A DNA stretch of 64,000 nt from Macrotrachela quadricornifera (lineage: Eukaryota; Rotifera; Eurotatoria; Philodinida; Philodinidae), in NCBI GenBank assembly GCA_022393335.1, contig JAJEKB010000546.1:1-64000 (forward strand). The letters are read 5' to 3'. A program made the position numbers and the translations under genes. This document shows positions 14,389-26,866 of the stretch, one piece after another. Below the pieces are notes generated by a model. That model made no database searches. It had not been told where the DNA came from and worked only from the letters and a program-made list of their open reading frames with translations. Position 1 is the stretch's first letter. Each line of letters begins with the position of its first letter.

Positions 14389-14858
14389 CTCTTTCTCGTA
14401 GAAATCGCGTTCCTAAACTACCGTCAACCTATTCATTTATAAAATTAAAGAAACTAAAGTCAGATTGAAGTGACTCAACCACAGCTGCCTTTGATTAAAC
14501 TTCATAAAAACAAATGTTTTTTGTTAAAAAATTGTCACTTATTTAAAAAAATGATCCTCAAAAAAATTTTAAAAAACTAACATCAGATTCGAGTTCCTTA
14601 ACCCCGATTACCCTTTAGTGAAGCTTTATAGAAAATATCAATAGAATGTTTTTTTGACCTCTTCACCTACCAACCCCTAACCATGGTCACCCAACAGTCC
14701 TCAGATTCGAACTCCCCACCCCCGAAAACCCTTTGGTCAAGCTTTATGAAAAACATTAAAAAAAATGTTTTTTTTGACCTTGTGCGGACATATAAGCAAG
14801 CAGTCAATCAATCAATCAGACAATTTATGTTTGTAAGACTCTTCTCTACGAGAAAGAG
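14389..14858. mobile_element. Dispersed repeat, copy 1, CTCTTTCTCGTAG inverted ends
   Basis: Bounded by CTCTTTCTCGTAG (14389-14401) and its exact complement CTACGAGAAAGAG (14846-14858). The same sequence, about 80-90% alike by eye, recurs at 17175-18003. The interior has repeating blocks with CAGATTCGA.TTCC and CTTTATGAAAA words and a GCAAGCAGTCAATC-type run near the 3' end. No coding capacity; class unknown. Confidence 0.7.
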
Positions 14859-15198
14859 AACAATAAAGTTCACAGTAACTTTCGATGAATTGCCTAGATC
14901 AATTCTGATGAAAGAAATAAAGTGAGTATTAATGGAAATAAAGATAAAGCCTTGTTTATTGTTGATACTGAGCTACAAACAAGATAACAGATTGCACTGG
15001 TTTCTTTTAGAAGATATTAAAAAGCGGGGAAACAGAGCAGAAAAACGAATAAAAAGGGAAAGATATAAGCAATGTACATACACAGTAGAGAGAAAGATCA
15101 AAGCTAATGAAAAGTGTTAGCATCTAGATAACGACACTGTTGACAGTAGGAAGCATATCTAGAGAGGAGTTATTATAACCGAACGTTGTATGCGTATA

Positions 15199-15768
15199 TT
15201 ATAAAATTGAACTCATTTGAGAATTCTGTGGGTTCAGATTTGTCATGTTAGAGTTATGGAAATCAAGCAACTGATCGAATTCGTCTGGAGCATCTTCCTT
15301 TTTCTCAGTGTCGACTTGCTCTTGTGCGTTATTGTTCGGATCATCATCTTCTTCAGTTTCAGCGTGTCCTTGTCCATCATTGTTCGAGTTACCAGACGAA
15401 TCCCTCAATACTGCAGCGGTTGCACCGCCTGCAGTAGCACCAGCTACAAGTCCCACACCTACAGAGGTCGATGTAGCTATTATTCCAGTAGCTGCAGCAG
15501 ACTGGCATAGAGCAAAGATGCTTCCAGACACTGTTGTTGCTGTTTGCACAGATGCGGCAATACTTCCGGCTGCCACACCCGCTGATGTAAATCCTACCGC
15601 ACCTAGAGCAGGTAAAATCAGCAGTGGAGCTGCTACACCAGCAACTACAGCAGTTGCTGGAGCAGCAACGATGCATACTTTAGTGCGTGTGGAACTGTTC
15701 CTCCACTTGGTGGCAGTAGCATTTGCAGTATCTTTGATGAAATTTTCAGCTTTTTTAAAAAAGCTCAT
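15199..15768 (-). CDS. IFI6/IFI27 (ISG12)-family small membrane protein
   Basis: Single-exon 189-aa protein. After a basic N-terminus (MSFFKKAENFIK) come two or three hydrophobic, Ala/Gly/Val-rich segments (about residues 30-115) containing AVGFTSAGVAAGSIAASVQ. This matches the IFI6/IFI27 core, in which a GFTS.G.AAGS.AA motif is diagnostic. The last 70 residues are an acidic, Asn/Gln-rich tail, an extension not usual in the short vertebrate members. In vertebrates the family is interferon-inducible and sits in mitochondrial or nuclear membranes; in an invertebrate without interferon the role is unknown, perhaps apoptosis or stress. It stands alone in a repeat-rich desert. The antisense frames are shadows of its Ala/Gly codons. 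Confidence 0.75.
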   Translation of the reverse strand: MSFFKKAENFIKDTANATATKWRNSSTRTKVCIVAAPATAVVAGVAAPLLILPALGAVGFTSAGVAAGSIAASVQTATTVSGSIFALCQSAAATGIIATSTSVGVGLVAGATAGGATAAVLRDSSGNSNNDGQGHAETEEDDDPNNNAQEQVDTEKKEDAPDEFDQLLDFHNSNMTNLNPQNSQMSSIL

Positions 15769-17174
15769 GGTTGAGTATTGTAGCTTTTTCTCTGTGTCGA
15801 AAGTATTGTTATCGACCGAATAGGTGGGAATAGAGAATGTACGTTGAATAATAGATGAATATGAAGTAATAGTGATAAACTGATATTTTGGGTTTTTTGT
15901 ATCTAAAATGTAATTCCAATAATTTGTGAGTCGAATTAATTGAATAGCTTGTGGAGATAATATTTCAGTTGCTATGAAATTCGAAGGTAGAACAATTTGA
16001 AAATTTGATTTCTAAAGAATACCCATGACTGTTGCCCTAAGCTAGCTGCTTATATACAAACCATTAGCAGGGAATCACCTTGCGAAATAAAAATACAATA
16101 TAAGGCAAACAAAATAATGACACATACTTGCACAAGTGCAAGGTAAAACATGTCATTGTTTTTGCTCTACTCTTTTCGTTGATTTATGAAATGTTTTCTT
16201 TCGACATTTCATTCTTCACATTCACTACCATCTGAACGTCAAGCTCGATAAAAATTTCGGCGCTAATCTAAACACTCATGCTGTCTGCTAATAAATGCGG
16301 AATAGAATATTTCTTTACCTTATAGTTCGCTAACTAAAGTCAAATAACTTATGGGCTATTTCATGTGAATCACGCCTGGCTTCGCTCACTTGAATTTCTC
16401 AAATTTTGCTCAAGTTAAGACATTGTGTCCAGGCAAAATCTTTATGAGTTTAAACTTGACATCGGAAAAACGAGAAAACTAATAGGACTGAAATTTTCTA
16501 TACATGCAAGGTGACCGCAATTCAAAAGTTGAGCACTATCTCAGAATTTTGTCGAGAGCTACATATTCTGATACTCCTGACTGAGCTGATTCTGAATATC
16601 ACCTTTTTATTTGAATTCGATCAAGTCTTTTAGGAGAAATTTTCAAAATACAGAGAACATAAAAAAAACGAAAAATTTGCATTGTTATGAGAAATCTAGG
16701 GGTTTATACCTTTTTCCGCTTAGTTTAAATTTCTGAATTTGATATATTCGGATTCCCCATCGAAAACTGAGTCTAATCATGTACTTTTAAGCCACAAAAG
16801 ATAAAAATCTTCTATTACACAATTTTGGCGAGAGTAGGCACTCAGAGCAATGAGTCATCTCTCTCGCAAGCCTTTCTCCTTTCTGGTTTTCAAAATTTTT
16901 GTCGATCATCATACACCATTTTAATCGCCTTTTCACGAGCAACAAAAGTACGCATTGCTTTTTGCAAAAAGTTTTTCTGTTATTGAAAAATGAAGACTTT
17001 ACTAAAAAGAAGATAAATACGCGAAAAGTTGTTTTTGAGAGACTACTCTTTTTCTTACTCATTTTTAGTTTTCAATCATGTATATAGATTAAAAACTATA
17101 TAAAATACGATGGTTATACTAAAGATATTATATTCTTTATTACACAAGTAACGCTCGTCTAAAAACTCGCTCAG
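15769..17174. other. Gene-free stretch
   Basis: AT-rich DNA 5' of the IFI6/27-like gene. It must hold that gene's promoter, but no clear TATA box or motif stands out. No supported exon, RNA gene or clear repeat boundary. Confidence 0.4.
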
Positions 17175-18003
17175 CTCTTTCTCGTAGAAATCATGTTTCT
17201 AAACTACCACGAAGCTATTCATTTATAAAATTAAAAAAATCGAAGCCAGATTGAAGTTGCTCGACACCAACTGCCTTTGACTACACTTCATAAAACAAAT
17301 GCTTTTTGTTAAAATTTTGTCGTTTTGTTTGAAAAATTGATCTTCAAAAAATTTTTATGCAACTGACTTCAGACTTGAATTCCTCGTCCTCGATTACCTT
17401 TCGATCAACCCTTATGAAAAAATTTTTTTTTGCAAAAGAAGTGTTCCTCTATGTTAAAAAGTGCATCCGAAAAAAAATATTTAAAAAGTAACATCAGATT
17501 CGGATTCCTCGACCTCGACTACCCTTCGGTCAACCCTTATAAATAAATTTTTTTTTTGCAAAAAAAGTGGTTCTTTGTGTGAAAAAATGGATCCAAAAAA
17601 ATTTTCGAAAAACTGACATCAGATTCGAGTTCCTCGGTCCAGATTACCCGTTAGTGAAGCTTTATAGAAAATCCCAATAGAATGTTTTTTTGACCTTGTG
17701 TGGACACACAAGCAATCAAACAAACAATTTATTCTTGCAAGACTCTTCTCTACAAGAAAGAGAATATCTTTTTCGAAAAATCGGTTTTCGATGTTTTTTT
17801 GACCTCTCGCCCCCCTCTTCATCCACCCACCCACCCCTACCCATGACCATCCAACAGACCTCAGATTCAAAGTCCTTGCATCGAAAAACCTCTTGAAATG
17901 TCTTTTTCAAAAAATCGGTTTTCGATGTTTTTCTGACCCTGCGGACAGACAAGCAAGCAATCAGACAATTTATGTTTACTGGACTCTACTCTACGAGAAA
18001 GAG
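17175..18003. mobile_element. Dispersed repeat, copy 2, expanded internal blocks
   Basis: Second copy of the 14389-14858 family, with CTCTTTCTCGTAG at 17175-17187 and CTACGAGAAAGAG at 17991-18003. It is longer because blocks of about 110 bp (CATCAGATTCG...CCTCG, ACCCTTCGGTCAACCCTTAT, run of T, GCAAAA) are repeated in tandem. An internal near-copy of the 3' end (CTACAAGAAAGAG, about 17751) suggests nesting or duplication. Non-coding. Confidence 0.7.
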
Positions 18004-18249
18004 AATACCAGTTTACAGAGAATTTTACGATGCATTTTTTTATATGAAAAGTTAAAAGAATTAATTGAGAAGGTACGAAGAAAAATAGAAAATAAGCACA
18101 CTGCCATTTAATCTGGATTGCACTATATATACCCAGATGGACAATGAAACATAGATAACAAATATTCTAAATAAAACTTAAACATATTTGATTTAATAGA
18201 ATAGAAAAAAGTTCATAACGAAAGACAACTAAATACACAAACCTAACCC

Positions 18250-18615
18250 AGCAGTTCAACTGCGGTCAAATTGTGACACAGTTGCGGCATAGTTACGCGC
18301 AACTGCGATAAAAAATTCGCACTTCTAAAAGATTACGCCAAATCAAACTCAGCATTTTCTAAATAAATAAATAACAAATTAATAAATTAATTAATGGCCA
18401 TGCATCTAATAATTAGATATTTGTATTGATCATTTAATACACCCTGGCACTGACCTTTATTCTTTAGAAAAATAAATGAAGTATCTTTCTCACTGTAAAA
18501 AGTTGAAATAAGCTAGAGCGCTTGCGATGCCTACTTTTATACTCCATGCGTCAGTATGAGTTACGATGACTGCGTCACAGTTACGCGCAACTGCGACGCA
18601 GTTGTCAAAAAAGTG
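18250..18615. repeat. Inverted-repeat element with CAACTGCG/CGCAGTTG words
   Basis: Clusters of AGTTACGCGCAACTGCG occur at about 18290-18306 and 18577-18593, with further CAGTTG/CAACTG words in both orientations at each side. This looks like a small terminal-inverted-repeat element, but its borders and target duplication are not clear. Confidence 0.4.
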
Positions 18616-19560
18616 ATGACATGGGAAGACATGCATAATGCATAGCTGCTATTTGTGTATCGATAACCATGAATTGTCACATTTGAGACGAAGCTATAAT
18701 TTAAACGTTTTAAGAAACGAATTAGTGTTGTACCACACATCCAAAGACAACAACTATTCCAGTAAAATCTGAAAAAGTAGATTTCACTTCTATCAATTTA
18801 TCGACTGATATTCATGTTTCAAACGAAGTTTATCCCGCCCTATCTGAATTATAATTTATAATGAGACATATTGTTTTTGACTTCTATGACTGTTATCTCA
18901 TTTCAAATTTGAATGACGCGGCTACTCGAAAACATTGATATTTTATGTTAAAATGAAATGTAAAACTGCGCTTTATTTATATGATGAAAAATTAAAGTGG
19001 ATGCATCGTAAGTGAAAATCTTGGTCAGAATAGAAAGTCACATGTGAAGCTGAACGAAATGCTCATGAGTCTGTGGGTGTTCACAGTTTTCAATTCCTAC
19101 AGTCAAACAGAGATTTTTGTATTTGCTTACCAATAACTCACATAGTATAGCGTCGATGATTATATCGCTTTTCAAATTAGAAGCTACGTTGCTCTCACCT
19201 GACAGGTTCATTTTGAATGACTGAAATTGTGCTCTTCTTTTGTGCTGTTTTATAAAATATTTCTATTTGTTTGGTCGTCTCACGTAACCAGAGAACGTAA
19301 AAATATATTCTGTTTTGTTCTTTTCGTAGCGGTACACAACCGACTATTTTGTGTTGCAGCATGGTGTTCGTAAATAAAAGCGCTTGTGACGCATTTTTTT
19401 AACTTTGAATAAGTCACACGAAAGATGATTTCTCTATTCTCCAACGTATTTTTGATAAAAAAAATTGTCATTGTGTTAGTTGTGTGATGATCAAAGATAT
19501 GATAAATGAATGACATAAAATGTTGAATATATTGTTGATAAGTTTTATTTTTAATAAAAT
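18616..19560. other. Gene-free stretch
   Basis: No supported exon or repeat; the short open frames show no family resemblance. Confidence 0.4.
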
Positions 19561-20680
19561 AATATTCGGTATTGTCAAGAAATCCGGAAAATAAAAATCC
19601 GGAAAAATAAATCCGGAAAAAAATAAATCCGGAAAAAGAAAAATCCGGAAAAAAATAAATCTGGAAAATAAAAATTCGGAATAGGGAAAATCTGGAAAAA
19701 GAAAAATCTGGAAATAGAAAAATCAGGAAAAAAATTTATTCGTAGTTTATTAATCCTAGAAGACACAACAAGTAGAAACAATGAAGACGTGAGAGACAAT
19801 TTGATAAGAAGCTTATTTTTTTGAAGCTACCAATAGTGAAAGTCCGTCAAGAAGCTCGACACGGCCTATATCCAGTGCCCGCGTGAAGGGTCTAAGATTG
19901 GAGGGGTGTAGCAGGTTTTGAAAGGATGTAAATTTTTTTGGGGAGGGGGGGGGGGGTAAAAGAGTATTTCGAGCAAAGTTTCTTAAAAAAAAACACAAAA
20001 TTTGTTCCAAATCTGCTCCTGTCGCTGAAAAAAAAACGAAAAATTTCCAATTATTGAGGGAGTGTAGACTCCCCCACATCCCCCACTCGTGTGGGCGCTG
20101 GCTATATCGCCGTTGTAGAAGCGAGTACCAAAATTATGGATTTATTTCTGCATCGCCAATGTTATTGGCGCTTTCTTCTGTTGCGAGCCCACCTTGAGCT
20201 TGAGAGATTGTTGTTAAAAGATGACTTCTTCGGCTTGCAAGCAAGCGATGAACGCCCACATGTTAGGATGAGTTTTATTCATGCACTTGTTGAAACGATT
20301 GTTCCAGCCTGAACGAGAGAGGGGAAATGGTTCTCGTCAAAAGATTTCATGAAGACAAAAGGGAGAATTGCTCATCTTCAACGTTGTTGTTGGTGCGCAC
20401 ATCTAGATCCGCCATATTCCATAGGCTCAACTTTATCCAGTGGTGTCGGGAGTAATCGATGAGATCGTGAAAAAGAAAAAATGTATCAACGTGTTTTATT
20501 TCTTTTCCGAATTTTTTTTTCCAAATTTCTTCTTATCCAGATTTTATCTTTCCGGATTTATTTTTTTCCATATTTTTATTTTCCTGATTTTTTTATTTCC
20601 TGATTTTATTTTTCCGGATTTTTTCGTTTCCAGATTTTTATTTTCCGGATTTCTTGACATATTCTAATATTCAATACTGA
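19561..20680. mobile_element. Element with minisatellite-built inverted ends (AAATCCGG units)
   Basis: The left end starts with GTCAAGAAATCCGGAAAA (about 19574) and runs into about ten tandem units of roughly 13-15 bp, AATCCGGAAAAATAA-like. The right end is the mirror image: degenerate TTTTTCCGGATTTATT units ending TTTTCCGGATTTCTTGAC near 20659. The interior of about 750 bp has a short GC-rich part, a long G run near 19944 and no transposase. The strange IFFPDFIFP-type translations are products of the tandem units and not proteins. Confidence 0.7.
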
Positions 20681-23062
20681 CTAAATAGTTTATGTTAAAA
20701 AAACAAATTTGACAAACAAATAACATGACAAACAACAACAAACAAGAGAAACTTGCAATTGACAAAGCCTCATCTAACAATATTATTTTTCGAAACGAGC
20801 AACATTGAACATAGAAAAGTAGTACTATATAACGAGATTGAATGAAAAATGCGTCACACATATAGAGAATAGAAAACAAAAAAAATGTCTCTGTCGTACA
20901 TTTTCAAAGCATTAATGTTGTATTTTATCTGCCAAGAAAAACTCATATAAACTCGCTTCTTGAACAAACGGTATATACTAATTTTATAGAAGAGAATAAT
21001 CAAAAATCTTTTGTTATTTATTTCTCAATACATTTGGCTTTGTCATTATCATTATTATTATTATTTAACATATTTGAATAAATTGAAATGAGACAATCAT
21101 AATAATAGGACTTTTCTTCAATAATTTTCATTAAAATAACAAAATAAATTAAATTAATAAGTTACATGAAAATTCTTTTTGAATTTTCTTTTGAGTTTAT
21201 TTTTCAAAATTCATCATATTTGTCGGTGCTCCTTGAGGTTTCGGTATTTCATTGTTAATTCTTGACTAACGATCTGAATCTACTTATAAGTAAAAACAAA
21301 CAAAATATTAAATTAATATATATATAAAAGAATTCATTTTTTTTAAATAGTTGTCGAAAGATCGTTCATATGAACTAATATCTTTGAACATCTAATTGAA
21401 ACGAAAATATATTGATTTATAGAATATTCTTCTCTTTGTTTTATTCTTTATGAAAAGATGAATAAAATGTTAAACATACAGAAATACTGTTTTTTTAAAT
21501 ATTGTTCATGATCGATAAATCACACCGGAGAGTTTTTATTCAAAATGTTTTGAAAATGTAAAAAGGAAAGTCAAAAAGAATAATATTATTGTTGTTATTG
21601 ATAACCTTAAATTATAAATAAAACACAGTGTAAACAAAGCTACCTGTCGAAATGAAACATTTTAAACTTTTTAGCAATATATGAACGATACTCAATTTGG
21701 TCTAAAGAAATCAAATAAAAATAAACAAATAATGACACTACCAGAATCTAAATGATTAGCAAATGCTTGTTTTAATTCATCTTTTCTTCAAATACGACTA
21801 TTTAGTACATTTAATAAATCAGTAGGAATTATCATTAATTCACTTGACGTATCACCAGCATGACTAGTTGATGAGGATAAAAATGGACGTAATGCTGCAA
21901 ATGCTTATAGGAAAAACTTAATTATAGACTTCAATTAAGAAAACATGATCTTTTTTTCTTTCTGAGATTTACAAAAGGTTTTCTGAACTAACGTATGATT
22001 GAAAAGTAATGGAACATAATATCAGCCTCTATTCTTTTACGATAAAAAGATGATAGATAAAAGGCTTTTTTATTAAACGATAGAGCTTTTTCTTCCCTTT
22101 CAAATGAACGTCTTATGGATAAAATATTTGCTGATCAATTTTAAAGAGACAGATAGATTACTATTTGTAGCATACTCTCAACACTGTCTTATTTTATTAA
22201 GAATCATGCCTTTTAATGCAGTTAACGGTTCACCTAGCCTCATTTGTGAATAAGAAATACCATTAAATTGAAGAAATATTTATTATTATATGAATATTAC
22301 ACAACACACACACACACATAGTAAAAATTCCTGCTTGTTGCTAGTTGTGAGGTATATAACTGGCATAGAAAATTTTCAACAAATATTGGATTCGAATTGT
22401 TTAGAAAAAAAATGGAAATCAAATAAAATAAATCTTTATAGATAAAAATTAGATTTTCAATCCTGTTAAAATAGTACAATATTTAATCGATTTTTGTAAA
22501 TAAAATAATCAATTTTAACCTAATCTATTAGTATTTTTTTCATACGTAGAAACATCAATTGATATGGTATCTCGAAACATGACATATACGTCATAGTGTA
22601 ATCTAAGGTCGCAGATAGCATTTGTTGAGCCGAGGTGTTTGACCAAAATTTTAGTGATTTAAGTTTCTAACTTCAAACTCAAGAAAATCATGTATCATGA
22701 TGATTGGCATTAAAATCGAATTCACTGTTGTGCGATCTTTCCTTTTAGAACAGAGAAACAAATAATAAGATACTTGTTCAAACGAACTTTGAAAAATATG
22801 ATTGCCAAGTGTATAAAGAATTGCTAAAAATTAAAGAAAAAAGAATTTCTAATAGATCAAACCATTATTTAATAAATTAGTCGATTCAGTTGGTGTTGCA
22901 GTATGGGATGATGTACGATACACATACACTTTATGTTATCAATAAACGAATATTTTTTTTTAAAAAGATTCACTTTTTAATTTTCTATTTTTCAATTGAT
23001 TCGATCAACATTTATTGCTTTAGAAATTTGTGCTGACATAAATTTGTTTAAAAAAGATATTA
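20681..23062. other. Gene-poor stretch
   Basis: Mostly AT-rich non-coding DNA. The only coding-looking piece is at about 21741-21908 on the minus strand (listed separately). A short CA microsatellite lies at about 22300-22317. Confidence 0.4.
21741..21908 (-). pseudogene. Orphan exon-like fragment with in-frame stop
   Basis: On the minus strand an AG acceptor is followed by a readable stretch (AFAALRPFLSSS, then IIPTDLLNVLNSRI), an in-frame TGA, and then RKDELKQAFANHLDSG before a GTAGTG donor-like site. Codon use resembles real exons nearby, but the stop and the lack of partner exons suggest a decayed gene piece. It may belong with the other minus-strand fragment at 26867-27120. No family recognised. 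Confidence 0.35.
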
Positions 23063-23637
23063 CTAACAAGCTGCTCCACTATAACCACTTGGACAATGGC
23101 AAATACCATTAATAAGAACACCTCCATTGTTACACAGTGGTGGTGTAAGGACTGCAGATGGTGTTGTTATTGTTGTAGTTGTTAATGTAACCGATAAATC
23201 TGTAACAAAAAAAATGATGATTATCATTTAAAAAAAAACAAAATATATCTAATAAAAATTCAAACAGAAGAAAAAACTTTCATTTATTACTAACCACAAT
23301 CATAATGTGTTGTGGACACCAATTCTCCAGATGCATCGTGGCAAAGACATGCATAGGATGCACCATACTCAGTTGTTTCTTGACATAAAAGCATATTTGG
23401 ATTTGCCCGGTTACACACATTTAATAAAGGATTACTCCGATCGCAAAGACCTAAAAACAGATTACATTTTAGTTTTTTGCTACTTTTTTTTCTGTATCCT
23501 CATACTGCAATATCTATCTATTTCATATCCACCAGGGCATGTGCACATTACAGAAGTGGCACTTAATTGAATACATTGATATCCATATTTTAGTTGATAA
23601 ATACCGCCGGTTCGACAAGGATTGTTAGTAACGCAGT
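23063..23637 (-). CDS. EGF-module secreted protein, 3' exons only
   Basis: Three minus-strand exons join in frame: 23637-23506, 23450-23295 and 23199-23063 (stop TAG 23065-23063). The first has an EGF-like module, CVTNNPCRTGG ... CTCPGGYE. The second continues with a Cys-rich module (CDRSNPLLNVC ... CLCHDASGE). The third has a Thr-rich linker (LTTTTITTPSA) and a complete EGF signature, CNNGGVLINGICHCPSGYSG, then Ala-Ala-Cys and the stop. EGF repeats bind calcium or partners outside the cell. The first exon starts inside a codon at a splice acceptor, but no upstream exon, signal peptide or start codon is visible within the next kilobase, so the gene is either 5'-truncated or has a long, TE-bearing first intron. 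Confidence 0.65.
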
Positions 23638-24735
23638 CTAAAATAAAAAGTATAAACAAAAATATATAAGTATATTGTATTGTTTTTACTGAATTGTGCC
23701 GATGTATATAAAAACGTAGTGAAAATTAGAAGGATAATGAATAAATTCATCGTTATTCAATTTTAAAAAATGCGAATGATTTGTAACATTCGATATGATT
23801 GTTTTTATATATGAATATCTAATAGTTCCGTTTTTCTCTTTTCTAATAACAAGTATATCAAATTTTCAATGTTATTATATATATAGGTTTTAAATTTCAA
23901 AAATATTTTAATGTCATTTATTATTAACACATCGAATAACCAAGAACGAATATAATTATTATTCTGATAAAAAAAAAAGAAATATTTGATAAATATACTA
24001 TGTTTTCTATAACATTTTTCTAGCCTGAAGTTTTATATTGAAATTCTAAAATTAAATATAAATATATATGGTTTTTTTGTTATGATTATTTTTGTTATGC
24101 ATTCATAAGCAATAACTTATAACAGCTTCAATCTATACTTTATATTTTTTTAAAAGATTAAAACGATTAAAATCGTCACTTCCTTTAATTATCTGAAATA
24201 AGAAAATAGGATATAGATACAATAATATGTAAATTATAAAAGAAGGAAAAAAAATGTATAGATAGATATATCATATTTTATTCTACAATATTTTATGTTT
24301 TGAAAGCTTATTTTCAAAAGTAATAAATATGAAGAAGTATAATCAAATGTGTATATATTACTTCATAATTTCTAAAGATTTTAATACCATTTTTTTTGAT
24401 AATGATTTTCTTTTAATTATACATACTCAATAATAATTCTTGATCAAATATAAAGAAAATATTAAAAAAATATTTTTTGTTTTTGATATATTAAAAATAT
24501 GACAATAATTATTGAATAGTTTTATATATAAATTACAGGTATAATTATGGTACTCAACAGTGAATATCGAATAAATTAGTATAATGAACTGATTATAACA
24601 AAAAAAGTTTTCTAATTTATTGTAAGATGAATATATGTTTTTGAGAATTGATGGAGAGAATATAACGAAATTGTTCTACGCAATTTTCGCTATTGGACAT
24701 TTTCTTTTATAAGATTAAGTAAATTTGATTATATA
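23638..24735. other. Gene-free stretch, very AT-rich
   Basis: Extremely AT-rich DNA with poly-A/T and ATATAT tracts. I see no exon, although a missing 5' exon of the EGF-module gene would be expected upstream on this strand. Confidence 0.4.
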
Positions 24736-26751
24736 TCAGAGATGGACGGGGCAGCAAAAAAGTCGCACGGCCACCGCCCCGCCAACCAGTAATGAAACCG
24801 TCACCGCCCCACCCCGCCTTGTGTAAAGTCCGTTTTCAGAGGTCATTTATTCATAAAATTTTTAGTAGCTTTTTATAATTATTATCGCACGGTCCAATGA
24901 AAACGAGCCAAATTTTACTTTCTATTGTTCTTCGTACGATCTGAAGCATTTGTCCTAAATTTTTTTTACGAAACGATCGGTCACATAATTCTCTACAAGA
25001 ATATATATGGACGTTTGACATTGAGTAGAGCTGTGAAAAGATTCTACGAATAATATTGGAAAACCTCAACATGCTTAACTCTTTAAACTTTTATTTTAGC
25101 AAAAATAAACATTTTTCTTTTCTTTTATTGATTGGTGCTTTCAGGATATCAAAAGTTAATTAACCGTTCTTTTAGTTCTAGAAAAGTTTTGTTTTAAGAC
25201 TGATAAAAAATTTTTCACATTAGAGCATATAACGAAAGATAAGGTTTTCTTTCTCTCAGATTTTATTAGGAAAATTGTATTTTATGAATACTAGTCTCAT
25301 AATATTTGAGAAAATTCGCATACAACGATCATAAATGAATCCTTTTATCTTCTTTTGTCTTATTTTGCAGAGACAGAAATAGCATCTAGCATTCGGACAT
25401 CAAAAATAAAATATGTTGCTTTTTCGATTGAAAAAACAAAATAAACTAAATTATAGTTAATGTGAACACAATTCAAGAAATTAGTTGGTTATTTATAATA
25501 CATATTTGGATGAAACAGATTTCATGCTATAATACGAGAAACCTCAATTTAACTGTTGAAGAGAAAGATGTTTACCTTTTTGATTTTTAAGTATATGCAT
25601 ATGAAAAACAGTCCATGGACTTTTAAGAAGAAATTTAAAACGTTGGATACGTTGTACCATCGTAGTATTGCATTTGGAATATTTTCATACTTCTATTTCA
25701 TATCAAATGCCCTTATGTATTTCTGTAGAGAATTTCACGGCACATTTTTCGTGAAAAACTTTGGGAAGATACGTTTGAGACCATACGCAGTAAAATACAA
25801 AATAAAGTTTGGCTGATTTTTCTGGCCTACCAGATATTTTATTTATTCAGATGAGAAGACATAATTTAAATAAAGGATAATCCAAAAATAATAATACGAC
25901 AACAAGAAATTTAAGTATCTATGCTTCTGTATATTTAAACGGCCTCATTTTTTATTGGTAGTAATAGTCTACTTAAATTTTTCCATCCGGATAATATAAG
26001 TAAATCCTACTGTTAAATATTTTAGTTGCCATCAAGAAAGCAACATCACTAGTTGTCAAGTGGCAGAATGACTTGAAAAAATTCATGCAAATCTTCTACA
26101 TACCAAATTGATGTATATATAGAAAACTTACTATGCTAGGTACTCTGAATGCTAGAACTTGTGCCTAATAATTGAAATGTGTATCCAAAAGCCTTTGATT
26201 ATTCAGTTGACAATCAGCAAAACTCGATACTTCATGTCTGAAATGTCGAAATATTTTAATTGCAACCTTTTAAATTGACTGATTGAGACATTTTTCTGTA
26301 CATCCATATAGCATCATTCAGGAGATTTATTTGAAATTTTTAAAGTTATTCTGTTAAATGAAAACTGAAAATCATCTACACAATATTTCATATATATTTT
26401 CCTTTTTCGATAACTAGTAAAGCTGCTTTCTTGGCATCAAATAAAATATTTAACAGTGCAGGATTTATACTTACACTATTCTAATAGAAAAAAAATTTGA
26501 ACAGAGTTCTTCTACCAACCAAAAGCTGAGTTCATTTAAATGTATTATTGTCATGTTATTGTTTATATTCTACTCTATCTATTGAGATAAAGTTTCGAAA
26601 TAGAAAAGCAAAAATTCAAGAAGAAAATCTTAAAAAACTCAATATTAGCAAAGAGGCGGGGAAACCACGAAATTTCGCAACGCACCGCCCCGCCCCGCCG
26701 GCGGGGCGAGACGGGGCGGAGCGGTGTCACACCGCGCCCCGTCCATCTCTG
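24736..26751. mobile_element. hAT-like non-autonomous element with GC-rich ends
   Basis: The left end CAGAGATGGACGGGGC (24736) and right end GCCCCGTCCATCTCTG (to 26751) are exact reverse complements. Next to each lies a GC-rich subterminal block with CCGCCCCGCC words, in sharp contrast to the AT-rich 1.8 kb interior. The flanking 8-mers (TTATATAT and ATTTGTAT) agree at only 5 of 8 positions, so the duplication is decayed or absent. No transposase is visible. CAGRG-type ends and an 8-bp site suggest hAT. Confidence 0.65.
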
Positions 26752-26866
26752 ATTTGTATTATCAAATTTATCCATTAAGATCAGTTGTTGATTCATTATT
26801 TTTCTGTATGCAGCATTTTCTGAAAGAAAGAATTTACTACGAATATGATCTCATATATTTCTTTAC

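Noticed and set aside
15217..15823. Plus-strand open frames overlapping the IFI6/27-like gene
   Set aside because: They mirror the Ala/Gly-rich codons of the minus-strand gene; only the minus frame shows a recognisable family motif and a plausible start.
19575..19799. Minus-strand FFPDFF-type protein
   Set aside because: Translation of the AATCCGG minisatellite, no independent coding evidence.
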